A DNA stretch of 64,000 nt from Agarophyton chilense. Its lineage: Eukaryota; Rhodophyta; Florideophyceae; Gracilariales; Gracilariaceae. The notes under the pieces were generated by a model, which did no database searches, was not told the origin of the DNA, and saw only the letters and a list, made by a program, of their open reading frames with translations. A program made the translations under genes and the position numbers. This document shows, piece by piece, positions 55,301-64,000 of this stretch. Position 1 is the stretch's first letter, and each line of letters starts with the position of its first letter. The stretch lies in the NCBI GenBank assembly GCA_030374765.1, contig JARGXX010000012.1, forward strand, positions 434,001 to 498,000. Reading direction: 5' to 3'.

Positions 55301-56300
55301 TACGTTAGGTATCAAACACGTAACCACCACGTCGTACCACACGCAAACCAATGGCCAAGCCGTACGCTTCAACCGCACCCTTCTGGACCGATTGGCGCAT
55401 TACGTTTCGGAGCACCAATTGGACTGGGACGACTACGTTGAGCCACTGGTTTATGCCTACAACACGCAGGTTCACGCTTCCACAGGGACAACGCCCTTCG
55501 AATTAACGCTAACGAGAGCGCCGCCGCCGATAGCTGTTGACCTTGAGGAGTCTATCATACTCCAGGACATAAGCGAAGGAATGACTCCGACCCAGGCAAA
55601 GCGCTACTCGCTCCGACGCATTGACTGCATTCTCCAATGGGCCAGAATTGTACTAACCGAAGCCCAACGGCTCTAAAATTCCAACTTCGACAAAGCCGTT
55701 TGGAACACACCGACTTTTGAGAACGGAGATCTGGTTTACCTGGACCGGCCACCGAAGGACAGTGAAAAACTTGAGGAAACTATGCGGAAGCTCATACCCC
55801 GATCTACGGGACTATACAAAGTCCTTAAGGCCAATGATCACACCATCAATTTACTCATTGACGGCCTACAGGACACTGTTTCTATTGACCGCGTGACACG
55901 AGCTCCCAGTTCCTCCGGACCACGAACGTCCCAGCCTTCTGGCCCAACAGAGGGCGCCACGACCTCAGGTCGACACTCAAGTCTCCACACCCCTCAAGGC
56001 AGTTCCCGAGGACTCGACTAGCCCCACGAACACGATGGGTAAGGCCAACTACTATGACCCATCGCTCCCAACCAACTCCGATGGATTCGCCCCTCTGGAC
56101 CACACTCTCCTTCCGGGGGATGAACACCAACCGGAATATTTGATTGAGCGCATCATCTCCGCCGGTATGGGAGAAGATGGAACTATGCGCTATCGCGTCC
56201 ATTGGTTCGGCTACACACCTGAGGAAGATACTTGTCAAGAGCCTCAAACCATTCCTGCCAATTTTATCGCCCGCTATTGGCGTAGAATGAGCCACTTGGA
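52320..56300 (+). pseudogene. pol region of element 4: PR-RT-RNH-IN-chromodomain (fossil)
   Basis: Protease ELDTGAGPNLVHPKL near 52335. RT: SCVDYRKLNAETKRDSYP near 53340, TTLDANSGHW near 53450 and YLDDVIIF near 53640. RNase H near 54060-54430 (a degenerate VLDKDASDVQVG, then TTDKECLAIVWSVL). Integrase: zinc module near 54860-55010, IDILGPLPKSSRGKRFVLVV near 55070, LFTDNGSQFVSKFF near 55250 and a family E context near 55360. Chromodomain near 56130-56290 (EYLIERIISAGMGEDGTM, RYRVHWFGYTPEEDT). Broken in several places. Confidence 0.88.
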
Positions 56301-56692
56301 GCGCGGCCTTCAGGAGGGAGCACCCAATTGGCGCAGAATCAGCAACTCGGAGCGCGGCCTTCAGGAGGGGGTACCCATTGGTCCGAATAATCCAACCATT
56401 GGCCCGAATAATCCCAAAACGCCTCCCAAACCGCCTCCCGACACGACGGTTCGCCGAAACACGGCGGTTCGTCGTAGCTCCCGCATCAGGGACCAAAATC
56501 AGTCCTTCGGAGACACCCGATGAAGACCCGGGACGCTCTCAAGATTGGACGCCGTACCGGGGTACGCACATTCGAGATAAAAGAACGACCTTGAAAAAGC
56601 ACAAGCATTAATTTATTTGACAACTAACAGAGGCCTAACAGCCCTCAGTATGACCTCATGGTTCGTGGAAGCGCTTCGAACACCAACAGGAC

Positions 56693-57502
56693 TCATTGGG
56701 GCGGCGCAGGGGTAACTCCGTCGTCCTCATTGGAACCTGCAGGAGCGAAACCGGGATTAGGGTCACCCGAAGAGCCAACTGGACCACCCGAACCGACCCC
56801 AGCGAGCCGAGCACGCTCCTTCGGCGGGGATTCTCCTGTGGAACTATTGTCACCATCGGAAGCCTCCCGGTCACTCAAATTGAGATCATACCGGGCATCC
56901 AAGTCGGCAGTAACCCTCTGGGACATCGCCTGCGCATTGAGCTGCAGAAGATTCACCATGGCGGTCTTTAGATCCTGACCCTGTTGGACCACCGCGGCGT
57001 AGCGCATAAAGCGACGCGCCCAGGAGTAAGCTTTTCTTAGGACTGCCGCAATGTCAATCGAGGCATTAATTACGACGGGACGGCAGAAGGGCATGACGCA
57101 CTCCCCGCGGATTTCGTCCGATGGTTTCTTCATAGCGGCCCCCGGGGCGCTCATAAGCCACCTGGTATCCCGACGAGCTCCCCGCTTAGTTGTTCGAAGC
57201 CATTGTGCTCCTGCCCGCACGGTGGTCCGCCGAGAAATAGATGGGAGAGCCGGTGGAGGCCACATAGTCCAAAGAAAGTACGGCGTATCCAGCGGGCTTA
57301 TAAGGTGATTTCGGCATCGCGCGCAACCAATGGAAACGTACCACGAGGAAAAGACGAAGTAACGGAGTTGACCCGAACGGACTGACAGGCGTGAACCACG
57401 GTGGACGAAGCGCGGAGGGTCGCCAAGGAAAGAACGGAGACGAAGGAAGAACTCAGTGGACCGTCTCGGCAACGAGACGTGAGGAATACGCCGGCGATGC
57501 AC
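56693..57502 (-). CDS. Antisense ORF of element 4 (269 residues, unknown function)
   Basis: An open frame on the strand opposite to gag-pol, between the chromodomain and the 3' LTR, starting 226 bp from that LTR. The N-terminal half is basic and hydrophobic and is not shared with element 3. The C-terminal half is the shared core: DIAAVLRKAYSWARRFMRYA, then QNAQAMSQ-like LQLNAQAMSQRVTADLDARY, LNLSDREAS, PPKERARLAG, ending APPQ at the same place as element 3. Many differences between the two copies fall at third codon positions of this antisense frame (for example AGG/CGG Arg, AGC/AGT Ser, CTA/CTC Leu), suggesting past constraint on the protein. No known family, no zinc knuckle, no signal peptide. 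Confidence 0.68.
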   Translation of the reverse strand: MHRRRIPHVSLPRRSTEFFLRLRSFLGDPPRFVHRGSRLSVRSGQLRYFVFSSWYVSIGCARCRNHLISPLDTPYFLWTMWPPPALPSISRRTTVRAGAQWLRTTKRGARRDTRWLMSAPGAAMKKPSDEIRGECVMPFCRPVVINASIDIAAVLRKAYSWARRFMRYAAVVQQGQDLKTAMVNLLQLNAQAMSQRVTADLDARYDLNLSDREASDGDNSSTGESPPKERARLAGVGSGGPVGSSGDPNPGFAPAGSNEDDGVTPAPPQ

Positions 57503-57715
57503 CTATGGCCAGCGCTCACGGCGCGTGACAGTTTCAATCCCTAGACAAATTAATTGCCCTTCGGCGCCAATGGTCGGCTCACGCATCCCCGCAACTCCGC
57601 AGGCGGTGACGACGCGACGTACCGCCGCACCCAATGGTACCGGGAGCAATGAAGGGCACGCGTCCCCCGGAGCAGTTATGAAACCATCTAAACTTCGCCG
57701 TCACGGTCGAATCCT

Positions 57716-57728
57716 AAGGAGGGATATA
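57716..57728 (+). promoter_or_regulatory. Polypurine tract of element 4
   Basis: AAGGAGGGATATA lies directly before the 3' LTR at 57729, where plus-strand priming is expected in LTR elements. Confidence 0.6.
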
Positions 57729-58175
57729 TGTGAAGGAGCGATAATACCGGTTGAGCCCGGTAAGCCGCCGGGCCCTGAAGGATCTTGCAGGTGACACGTG
57801 CACGGGTCGACCTCAGGTGCACTCATGTAGATTATTAATTTAATTTAACTAGTGTAATAGATTAACAATACAGTGCCAGGGAGATCTCAGCGTTTCGCCA
57901 GTACTATTTACTTGGCTCGAGTGACGCTTCTCCCTTAGAGTACGGTAGGCACCGTTAGGGTACTAAATAAACCCCTTTGGTATATTAGTTCCACCTTTTG
58001 GTTTTCAAGCCATCGTTTCCGTAGGTCCAGCCTGTAGGACTACGTAGTAAACGCCAGCCCATTGCACCAAGTACTTTGGGAGTGCTGCCGTCAAGGATTA
58101 TAACCTTAGGACCCGCTTCACCACGCTACCATCGGTCGAGACCGGTACGCTGACTTAACTCGTCATTGCGTTACA
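57729..58175 (+). repeat. 3' LTR of element 4
   Basis: 447 bp, starting TGTGAAGGAG and ending GCGTTACA, the same length as the 5' LTR with about 33 differences. The A-box-like motif is kept, while the B-box is altered in this copy. Confidence 0.93.
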
Positions 58176-59790
58176 CTGGTGACATATTCGCGAACAGTAA
58201 TTGCAAGGGTTCCAATCTCCAGTTGCCTGTTGAACACGTTTGGAAGCCCTACATTCTTCATTTTCGCCACTTGTTTACACAGGTCATAGGCCTGCCTGCA
58301 ACATCTAAAGAAATACAACCTCATGTCCTGAAATCTTCTCATTGGAGTCCCTCTCGATGCCCGTCCCACGTCATAGTGCTCCTGCAGGGAGTTCTCAGCT
58401 CGAATGCCATAGTGTCCCGCCTTAGTTTGAAGAACGTGTCACTCGAAAAGTGTCTTATCCTCAGCTCAGGGTCCTTCAAGCTCATTTCGTTCATCCTGGT
58501 CATAAATTATTTGTCCAGGTACATTCGGAAACCGAGGTCCGCAAAGCGCAATATGTTCTTCGCGTCCGTTGACTACACGACCTTGCGCTTCAACAATGCA
58601 CCACGAAGCATTATGCGCGTCACTTTCTTTAAGTCTACGTTCTGAAGAGTTCGCATAAGCGACTGAATGGAATGAAGTTTGTCTCAAAATGACATCACCC
58701 ATGCCCCAGTAACCGTATCGTTGAGCGCATTTCCAATGGGTATCACATCAGTCATAATCATCGGCTGCCCATCTTTCCTTCTTTAGAACGATACTCTTAG
58801 CTGGCGTAGGATATCTCGGACTTTCGAATTCTCCTCCATGCGCTCGAGGTACACAATCAAGCGATGTAAGCCGCCCACCAAACTAAACTCCACAACGATT
58901 CGATTCCCCTCGAACCACTTGTATCCTACCGTCTTCGGACCCAGAATCGTGCCGCCCACATTTCCAACAAACCTCAAGCGTCCGTAGAGCTCAATTTGCT
59001 CCTTTGATTTCTTCTTGTGGTCTGGGTTGACCTCTCGCACACCGTTATCCGGAATCTTGACAAGGCGAATGTCGACGAAATACGTGTCGTATGTGTAGTC
59101 GTTCATGTTGAAATCTGAATCCAGTAGACTCTTGTGGATATCATCAGGAGGCAGTTCACCTCCGTTGTCGGACAATTCAACCTCTCACTCCGCAGCAAAT
59201 ACCCTCGATCCCAAGAACTTCACCTCACCATCATCACTACCCTCTCCTTTCTCAACAGGCCGCTGTGCGTACTTCACTTCCATCGAAGCGCTGCTTACCC
59301 CCTCCACAATAGCTTCTGCCACTTCAGCCTTATACACTGCTTGGCTCTGAACTCCTTCGCCACCAGTGCTCGCAGCCATCACCAAAGCCTTCGGTTTTGG
59401 CGTAATGGCAGTCTCCGGGGTCTGTGTTTGTGAAATTTTTAGTCCACTGCCCCCGGCGAGATTCAAAGTCGGCTTTCTCGGAATCGCACTGCGTCCTTTG
59501 CTCGGATCCCTCAATGTCACAACCTTAGCCTGCCCGTTGGTGATAACCGCCTTGAAATTGGGACGCAAAGTTGCGCGGTCTACCCGATCGCCATCTTCAA
59601 TTCTTAAGCTAAGAAGCTCAGGGATCTTCCTCGCCTCCACCGGGCTGTTCACCATCACCTTGTTAACGAAGGTTTTCTTTGCTAGAGGTGCGGACGGAGC
59701 GGAGGACGGTTTCAGTAAAAGAGTCGCCGCCTCGCCACAATAACGCTTCATCATTTTCACGTCCCAGCAATAGGAAGAGTTGCTCTCCAT
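58176..59790 (-). pseudogene. Decayed unrecognised gene, split by element 4 at its left end
   Basis: Minus-strand frames from 59790 to 58176 read like one decayed protein of over 500 residues. The N-terminal part has ESNSSYCWDVKMMKRYCGEA and a long Lys/Pro/Thr-rich region. The middle block (59175-58783) looks folded: YDTYFVDIRLVKIPDNGVRE, then LYGRLRFVGNVGG, TVGYKWFEGNRIVVEFSL and HRLIVYLERMEENSKV. The last block has CRQAYDLCKQVAKMKNVGLP and runs into the element 4 insertion. It has several interruptions. No family is recognised; it is either a host gene relic or part of an unknown mobile element. A partial second copy lies inverted at 61262-61831. Confidence 0.5.
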
Positions 59791-59873
59791 ATCTCCCAGA
59801 CTGTTCGGTACGGTATCTGTTGTTTTGAATAGATAATGGTAATCCTTTCTTTCTCATCCTGAATCAACACCTT

Positions 59874-60233
59874 CTATACCACCACGACTTTTTCCTTCGT
59901 CTTCCCGACCAGTTTGTACCCATGTAACTTTCTCACTAAATCTTCGGTAAGCCCCCCCTTTGTATCAACCGCACGCGTCGCGAATGCCTTCCCAACGACC
60001 TTCTTCTCACCATTCGGCGTGGTCATAAACAGAATCACCCGCTCGTCAGGTTTCGGCTTCCATGGTAAGGTTCCTACCTTCTTCGCCCTCTTTGCACCTT
60101 TGCGCGGTGTAGGCATTGCGTCGCTTTTGGTAGAAGCCGTAACAGGCGGCTTGGGTTTCCGGTACCCCCGAATGACCGTCCTGTTCTCTGCGTTTGCGTT
60201 TTTGCGCCGCATCACGTGAGCATTTGTCCCCAA
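59874..60233 (-). CDS. Unrecognised basic protein, 119 residues (family member 1)
   Basis: The frame starts at 60233 with a basic Lys/Arg/Pro-rich N-terminus (TPRKGAKRAKKVGTLPWKPK), then a compact domain PDERVILFMTTPNGEKKVVG, AFATRAVDTKGGLTEDLVRK, LHGYKLVG. The frame at 61341-61544 encodes the same motifs (NPKPDERVILLVTTLNGVKM, DATGGLTKELVRKLHG) in inverted orientation, so this is a duplicated family. The first half could be nucleic-acid binding, judged only from charge. It is probably the 5' part of the decayed gene that continues at 59790. Confidence 0.5.
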   Translation of the reverse strand: MGTNAHVMRRKNANAENRTVIRGYRKPKPPVTASTKSDAMPTPRKGAKRAKKVGTLPWKPKPDERVILFMTTPNGEKKVVGKAFATRAVDTKGGLTEDLVRKLHGYKLVGKTKEKVVVV

Positions 60234-60465
60234 CAGGCGGCCATTACATCCACATGCTCTCTCCTCGAGCCCACCACGCGTCCACGTTCAGTGGGCTTGT
60301 TCCAACAATCGCCGCCTCAGGAATGTACGTATCCCGAAGAACGTTTAGATCGGCCCGCCGTCGCCACAAATAACATCCAAACAGTCTCCGTGGGGTGACT
60401 ATCTTATTTCCGAATTAACTAGTAATTCCATCCCAAAAGATCCGCCGATATATCGCTCAGATAGT

Positions 60466-60885
60466 GGTCCTTTCTTGGTGCTCGGCGTGGAGTCGTCTTG
60501 TGATGATACTGCAGCGGCGCTTGTTCGATCTGATGGCATTGTACTGGGCAAATGCCGCGTGTCACATGGTGCTCGACGAAGGCGTGAGGAGGTGTCGTCC
60601 CTCACGTGGCGCGAGATGCACATGCTGCTGTCATTGATGAATTGATTAGTCAGGCACTTCATGACGCCGAGCTATGCGAAACAGATTTGGACGCCGTCGC
60701 AGTCACTCTGGGGAAACGGATCAAGGGTTTGTCTCCGCGTTGGGTATGGAGCAGCTCTCCAAATAGCGCAGCAGCATAAGAAAAGATACTTTCGCAGTCA
60801 ATCACCTTTAGGCACATTTTCTAGTTGCAAGGCTCGAGTCGCGCACGCCTTTTCCGTTTCTTACGCTGCTTGTGCTAGACATGGA
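60466..60885 (+). pseudogene. Decayed Kae1/TsaD/Qri7-family fragment (tRNA t6A synthesis)
   Basis: This is the N-terminal half of the tRNA threonylcarbamoyladenosine synthesis enzyme (bacterial TsaD, mitochondrial Qri7/OSGEPL1 type). 60466-60580 reads FLVLGVESSCDDTAAALVRS with DGIVLGKCRVSHGA. 60588-60711 reads GGVVPHVARDAHAAVIDELI, then SQALHDAELCETDLDAVAVT. 60712-60785 reads CLRVGYGAALQIAQQHKK. 60812-60885 reads HFLVARLESRTPFPFLTLLV. These follow the family order exactly, but the frame changes three times (near 60585, 60711 and 60800). The glycine-rich nucleotide loop that should follow (SGGH) is missing. It is a truncated relic; the HxxxH-type metal site is present only in part. It is flanked by inverted copies of an unknown gene family. 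Confidence 0.8.
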
Positions 60886-61261
60886 CCCCCTCAAATTAGC
60901 GCCGATGCGGTCTTTTGCCCACCAGCAATGATACAGAGATGCGGTGAGAAAAAGCGATAGAGAGGGTGTGCAAAGTGTGATCGAAGACCTTTCTCTCCGA
61001 CGAAAACACATCCAGATCACGAAACCAAAAAAAGAGATTCGTTTGGTCGTGAAGAGGACTTCGGGCAGCGTTCATTTCCTTTTTCTGCGTGCGTTTCTGT
61101 TAGCGACCGTTGGAGAGACTTCAAGCAAGCCCTTGAGCTCTATTGAACGGCTACGTGACCACCGGGTGTTTATTGACGTTGTCAGCGCGCCATGCTTTTC
61201 GTTTTCGTCTGAGAGAGGTTCCGTGGCGCTTATCGAAAGGTTCAAGTGACGCGGCGGAAAA
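60886..61261. other. Stretch after the Kae1/TsaD relic
   Basis: A 101-residue plus-strand frame (60944-61249) is charged at its start (RRKHIQITKPKKEIRLVVKR) but has no recognisable motif. It could be further eroded gene sequence. Confidence 0.3.
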
Positions 61262-61831
61262 ACGCAAATGAAGAGAACAAGAGGCTCGTTCGGAGTTTTG
61301 GAAACCGAAGCCGCCTGTTACGGCTTCTAAGAGGAACTATGTGATGCCTACAATTCGGAGCGGTGCAACGCGGGCGAAGAAGGTAGGAACCCAACCATGG
61401 AATCCAAAACCTGATGAACGGGTGATTCTGTTGGTGACCACGCTGAATGGTGTGAAAATGGTCGTTGGGATGGCATTTGTGAGGGGTGCGGTTGATGCGA
61501 CAGGGGGGCTCACGAAAGAGTTAGTGAGAAAGTTGCATGGTTAAAAGCTGGTCGTAAGGCGAAAGAGGAACTGGTGGTGTTATGGAAGGTTTTGATTCAG
61601 GATGAGAAAGAAATGGATTACCATTATCCATTCAAAACCACAGATACCGTAGCGAACAGTCTAAGAGATATGGGGAGCAACTCTTCCTATTGCTGGGAAG
61701 TGAACATGATGAAACCTTATGGTGGCAAAGTGGCGACTCTTCCATGGAAACCGTCCTTCGCTCCTTGTGCACCTCCAGCCAAGAAGCTCTCCGCTAAGAC
61801 CATGAAGGAAAAGGAGCACGAAGGGCGTTAG
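61262..61831 (+). pseudogene. Inverted second copy of the unrecognised gene family
   Basis: The plus-strand frames 61341-61544 and 61574-61831 carry the same motifs as the minus-strand frames at 60233-59690: KPDERVILLVTTLNGVKM, GGLTKELVRKLHG, then FKTTDTVANSLRDMGSNSSY and CAPPAKK. The two copies are therefore inverted relative to each other and about 1 kb apart, with the Kae1/TsaD relic between them. They differ substantially, so the duplication is old. Confidence 0.6.
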
Positions 61832-61852
61832 TTCTCTGCGACGGAAGGTAGA

Positions 61853-62347
61853 GTGAGCAATGTGGTGAGGACGAACGAAAGAAAGCCGGGAGGTACGGTA
61901 ACTCGTAATCGGGCCGTTCACGACATTCGAACCTTAGCTAGCGAGAAAGAGGATGGGACCGGGAGAGAAGCAAAGAGTCTATGGTTTAGTGATTCCCATG
62001 GTGCTAACTTCTATGAAAAAGGAGACGGCAATGAGGCAGAGAGGGATGGTTCAGGAATGAATGAAGTACGCGGAGGCACTGGTATCTCAAAGAAACACGT
62101 TTTTGACGAAGCAACGGACGAAATATTTTCAGGTGGCGGTGAGAGTTGGAGACGGAAAAAAGGCCAGGTTCGTTTTCCATGGGCCGTACTAAGCGTGAGC
62201 GGGGAGGAACCTGTAGGGAAGGAACCTGAGAAAAAAGGAGTCGTTATTGGAAGGAAGGGAGTGCAGATTCGCAGAGTCCGTGCAACGGTCTTCTTATCGG
62301 CAGACTCCGGATCATGCAGTGAGGAGTGTCGAACACGGGAACGCTGA
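61853..62347 (+). CDS. Unrecognised charged ORF after the inverted copy
   Basis: A 164-residue frame rich in Gly, Glu, Lys and Arg, in a purine-rich region (VVIGRKGVQIRRVRATVFLS near its end). No similarity to the corresponding part of the minus-strand gene copy is seen. It may be a fortuitous frame caused by base composition. Confidence 0.28.
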   Translation: MSNVVRTNERKPGGTVTRNRAVHDIRTLASEKEDGTGREAKSLWFSDSHGANFYEKGDGNEAERDGSGMNEVRGGTGISKKHVFDEATDEIFSGGGESWRRKKGQVRFPWAVLSVSGEEPVGKEPEKKGVVIGRKGVQIRRVRATVFLSADSGSCSEECRTRER

Positions 62348-62622
62348 GGGGTCAAACGACCGAGTGGGCTGGGAGAGGCCTCTGAGAAAGAAAAATGTGA
62401 GGATGTGGAGGAAGGGTGGTGATGTTGAAAAAGGAGAGGGACTTTGAGAAAGTGGTGGTGATGAGGAGAAAGAGGATGAGGATGCAGTTCGCCCGTAGAA
62501 GGAAGGCGAACAAAAGGGGATGCAGCACAGAAAAACGAATTTTATTGGACGGAATCAGCTGTTCGCCAAGCTTGGAGACCTGAAGGGGGAGGTGAAAAAG
62601 GACAAGAGGTGACAACACAAGT
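62348..62622. other. Purine-rich stretch
   Basis: Strongly G/A-rich on the plus strand with GGTGGTGAT, GAGGAGAAAGAGG and similar runs. No gene accepted. Confidence 0.4.
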
Positions 62623-64000
62623 TTGCTACTAAGCTTGACACTCTCACACAGGGTAAGGAAAAGGCTGGAGGGCGAGGTTATGAAAAAGGAAGTGCTGATG
62701 ACGTCATTGCGAGAAAGTCTTCGTGGTCGAACAGGACAAGTGGGTGGCGAAGAAGTGAAAGGGATTCAGAAACGATATGGAATTGAAGTGGACATGCGAT
62801 TTATTGGAGTAGCGTCGAGAGTGTACGAGAACATTTTGCGTTATGCGAAGAAGGAGAGAAGTAAATTTTGCTTCGAAAGAATGGAACCGGAGCGAAACGG
62901 TCGAGACGACCAGAAGAAGTGAGGGCGGGAAGGAATCAGATTATTCTGACTATAAATGAACAGAAGGTGGTGCCTTTGGATCCTATGGAGCTGGCCATAG
63001 GAAGAAAGTCTTCGGACCGAAAGCCTTCACTCCGTATTTTCAGGGGGGGTGGGTGATGAGATGTTGTTGCATATGGTGCGGATGGAGTTGGAGAATCCGA
63101 TATGGAGAAAGTTTGCGGAGATGGGGATGAAAACGCAGTGCGAAGAAGAGTTGAGGAGTGATACTTGTTTGAGGGGGCGGATGAAACAGGCTCGCAGTGA
63201 TGCTGTGGGGGTGCAGAAAGGTAATGCGAGGGATAGGTTATTTTTGGGTCTGGGGTGTACTCTACTTGCTAGGAAACCGTCTACCGAGGATGATGAAGAA
63301 CTATATTTGTGGAACGAAGAGCAGAAGAGGGCGGCTTGGGAGACGTTGTTGCCGAAAGACCTGCATGGGAAGCCCTTCATATCTGCGTGGAGGTTTGACA
63401 AACGGGAGAACATATGTTTTTCACGGTACGATGGGACCTCGACAAATTAAGCGGATGAACCTGAGGACTTGTACTTCAAGAACAGAATGAGGGTATAGGT
63501 GTTGAGAGAGCTCATGGGGTATGATGTGGAGCAACCGTGGAGGGAAGGGGAGACACTGTATGTCGATGGAAGTGTGATGCATCTGGCCTGATTAGATGCG
63601 GGGATTGCATGTGTGGTAGAGGCGTTGGATGAGGAGGTGTGTAGAGGAAGAAAGCGAGAGATGCTGTTTTCAAAACTGTGTGCGAAGCATCTCTCGGTTG
63701 CTGTGGAGGATATCTTACGGACAGCGAGAAGGAAGGTGGAAGAGAAGTATGGGGAGGAGCTTGTCAACCATGGTGTGAAGCATGAGGACCCGACTGAAGT
63801 GCTGACAAATGAAGAACGTGAAGGGACCGTTGCGTGTTGGATGTCTTCGAACCTCCTGGTCTATCTGGGTGTTCGGTAGGAGGTGCTTTAGGAGGAGATG
63901 ACGAATTTTCTCGGGTATGTATTTGATTGCTACGTCGGACGTTGTATGCCTGAACAACGCAAGTTTAGGGAGTTGCTCGCGGATGAGAAAGAAATAAGGG
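62623..64000 (+). pseudogene. Decayed unrecognised gene running off the window
   Basis: From 62623 to 62922 and from about 63049 to the window end, conserved-looking protein sequence stays in one plus-strand frame with several stops, with a shift to another frame in between (62868-63056). Readable parts include GIEVDMRFIGVASRVYENIL, DRLFLGLGCTLLARKPSTED, LYLWNEEQKRAAWETLLPKD, LHGKPFISAWRFDKRENICF and LFSKLCAKHLSVAVEDILRT. The keeping of one frame over 900 bp argues for a real ancestral protein, not chance. No family is recognised, and the C-terminal end is outside the window. Confidence 0.45.

Larger units (their letters stand above)
49326..58175 (+). mobile_element. Chromovirus (Ty3/gypsy) LTR element 4, both LTRs present
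   Basis: An 8850-bp element with 447-bp LTRs, primer-binding site, gag, pol with chromodomain, an antisense ORF, and a purine-rich tract before the 3' LTR. The flanking pentamers CTAGT (49321-49325) and CTGGT (58176-58180) fit a 5-bp target duplication with one difference. About 33 of 447 LTR positions differ by eye (roughly 7 percent), so it is several times older than element 2. It is broken, with about ten interruptions. Confidence 0.92.

Noticed and set aside
1-64000. CRISPR arrays, rRNA genes, bacterial operons or organelle genes
   Set aside because: None seen. The introns, transposon types and gene families are eukaryotic nuclear.

Overview
This is eukaryotic nuclear DNA dominated by transposable elements. 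It holds two clear host genes: a single-exon class III phosphatidylinositol 4-kinase, and a CDKC/CDK9/CDK12-like kinase with two short GT-AG introns (98 and 126 bp). There are also two decayed scraps of housekeeping genes (MCM5 and the Kae1/TsaD/Qri7 family). Compact, intron-poor genes set among chromodomain-bearing Ty3/gypsy elements and several PIF/Harbinger families would fit a red alga such as a florideophyte. That assignment is only an inference; no organelle, rRNA or other marker is present to settle it.

Layout. 1-5193: minus-strand Ty3/gypsy element (element 1), cut by the window edge and inserted into a minus-strand Harbinger-type transposase (5194-6005). 6.3-8.7 kb: a second, plus-strand Harbinger transposase and a coiled-coil partner ORF. 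8784-20761: a Tc1/mariner transposon with IR/DR ends, split by a complete chromovirus (element 2, 9448-20119) with near-identical 667-bp LTRs. 22.2-26.6 kb: the divergent PI4K and CDK pair. 27.1-27.5 kb: MCM5 scrap. 28272-32137: a nearly complete Harbinger transposon with TIRs and two convergent genes. 32.3-33.0 kb: another decayed Harbinger transposase, interrupted by a 1.8-kb foldback element with 785-bp inverted arms. 35.8-36.7 kb: a Myb/SANT-like gene of the Harbinger-partner type. 37.2-45.2 kb: chromovirus element 3, old and without a visible 3' LTR. 45.2-49.3 kb: a pyrimidine-rich tract, possible membrane-protein ORFs and an unrecognised ORF. 49326-58175: chromovirus element 4, with both 447-bp LTRs. 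58.2-64 kb: decayed copies of an unrecognised gene family, partly as an inverted repeat flanking the Kae1/TsaD scrap, then a purine-rich decayed ORF running to the window end.

Most notable signal. All three chromoviruses whose 3' part is in the window (2, 3 and 4) carry reading frames on the strand opposite to gag-pol, between the chromodomain and the 3' LTR end. Elements 3 and 4 share a homologous antisense protein core whose differences look largely synonymous. Element 2 carries an unrelated antisense protein whose first ATG lies about 24 bp from its 3' LTR. The LTRs of elements 1, 3 and 4 also contain an antisense tRNA-like stretch with A-box and B-box motifs. Two different LTR families share the same primer-binding sequence.
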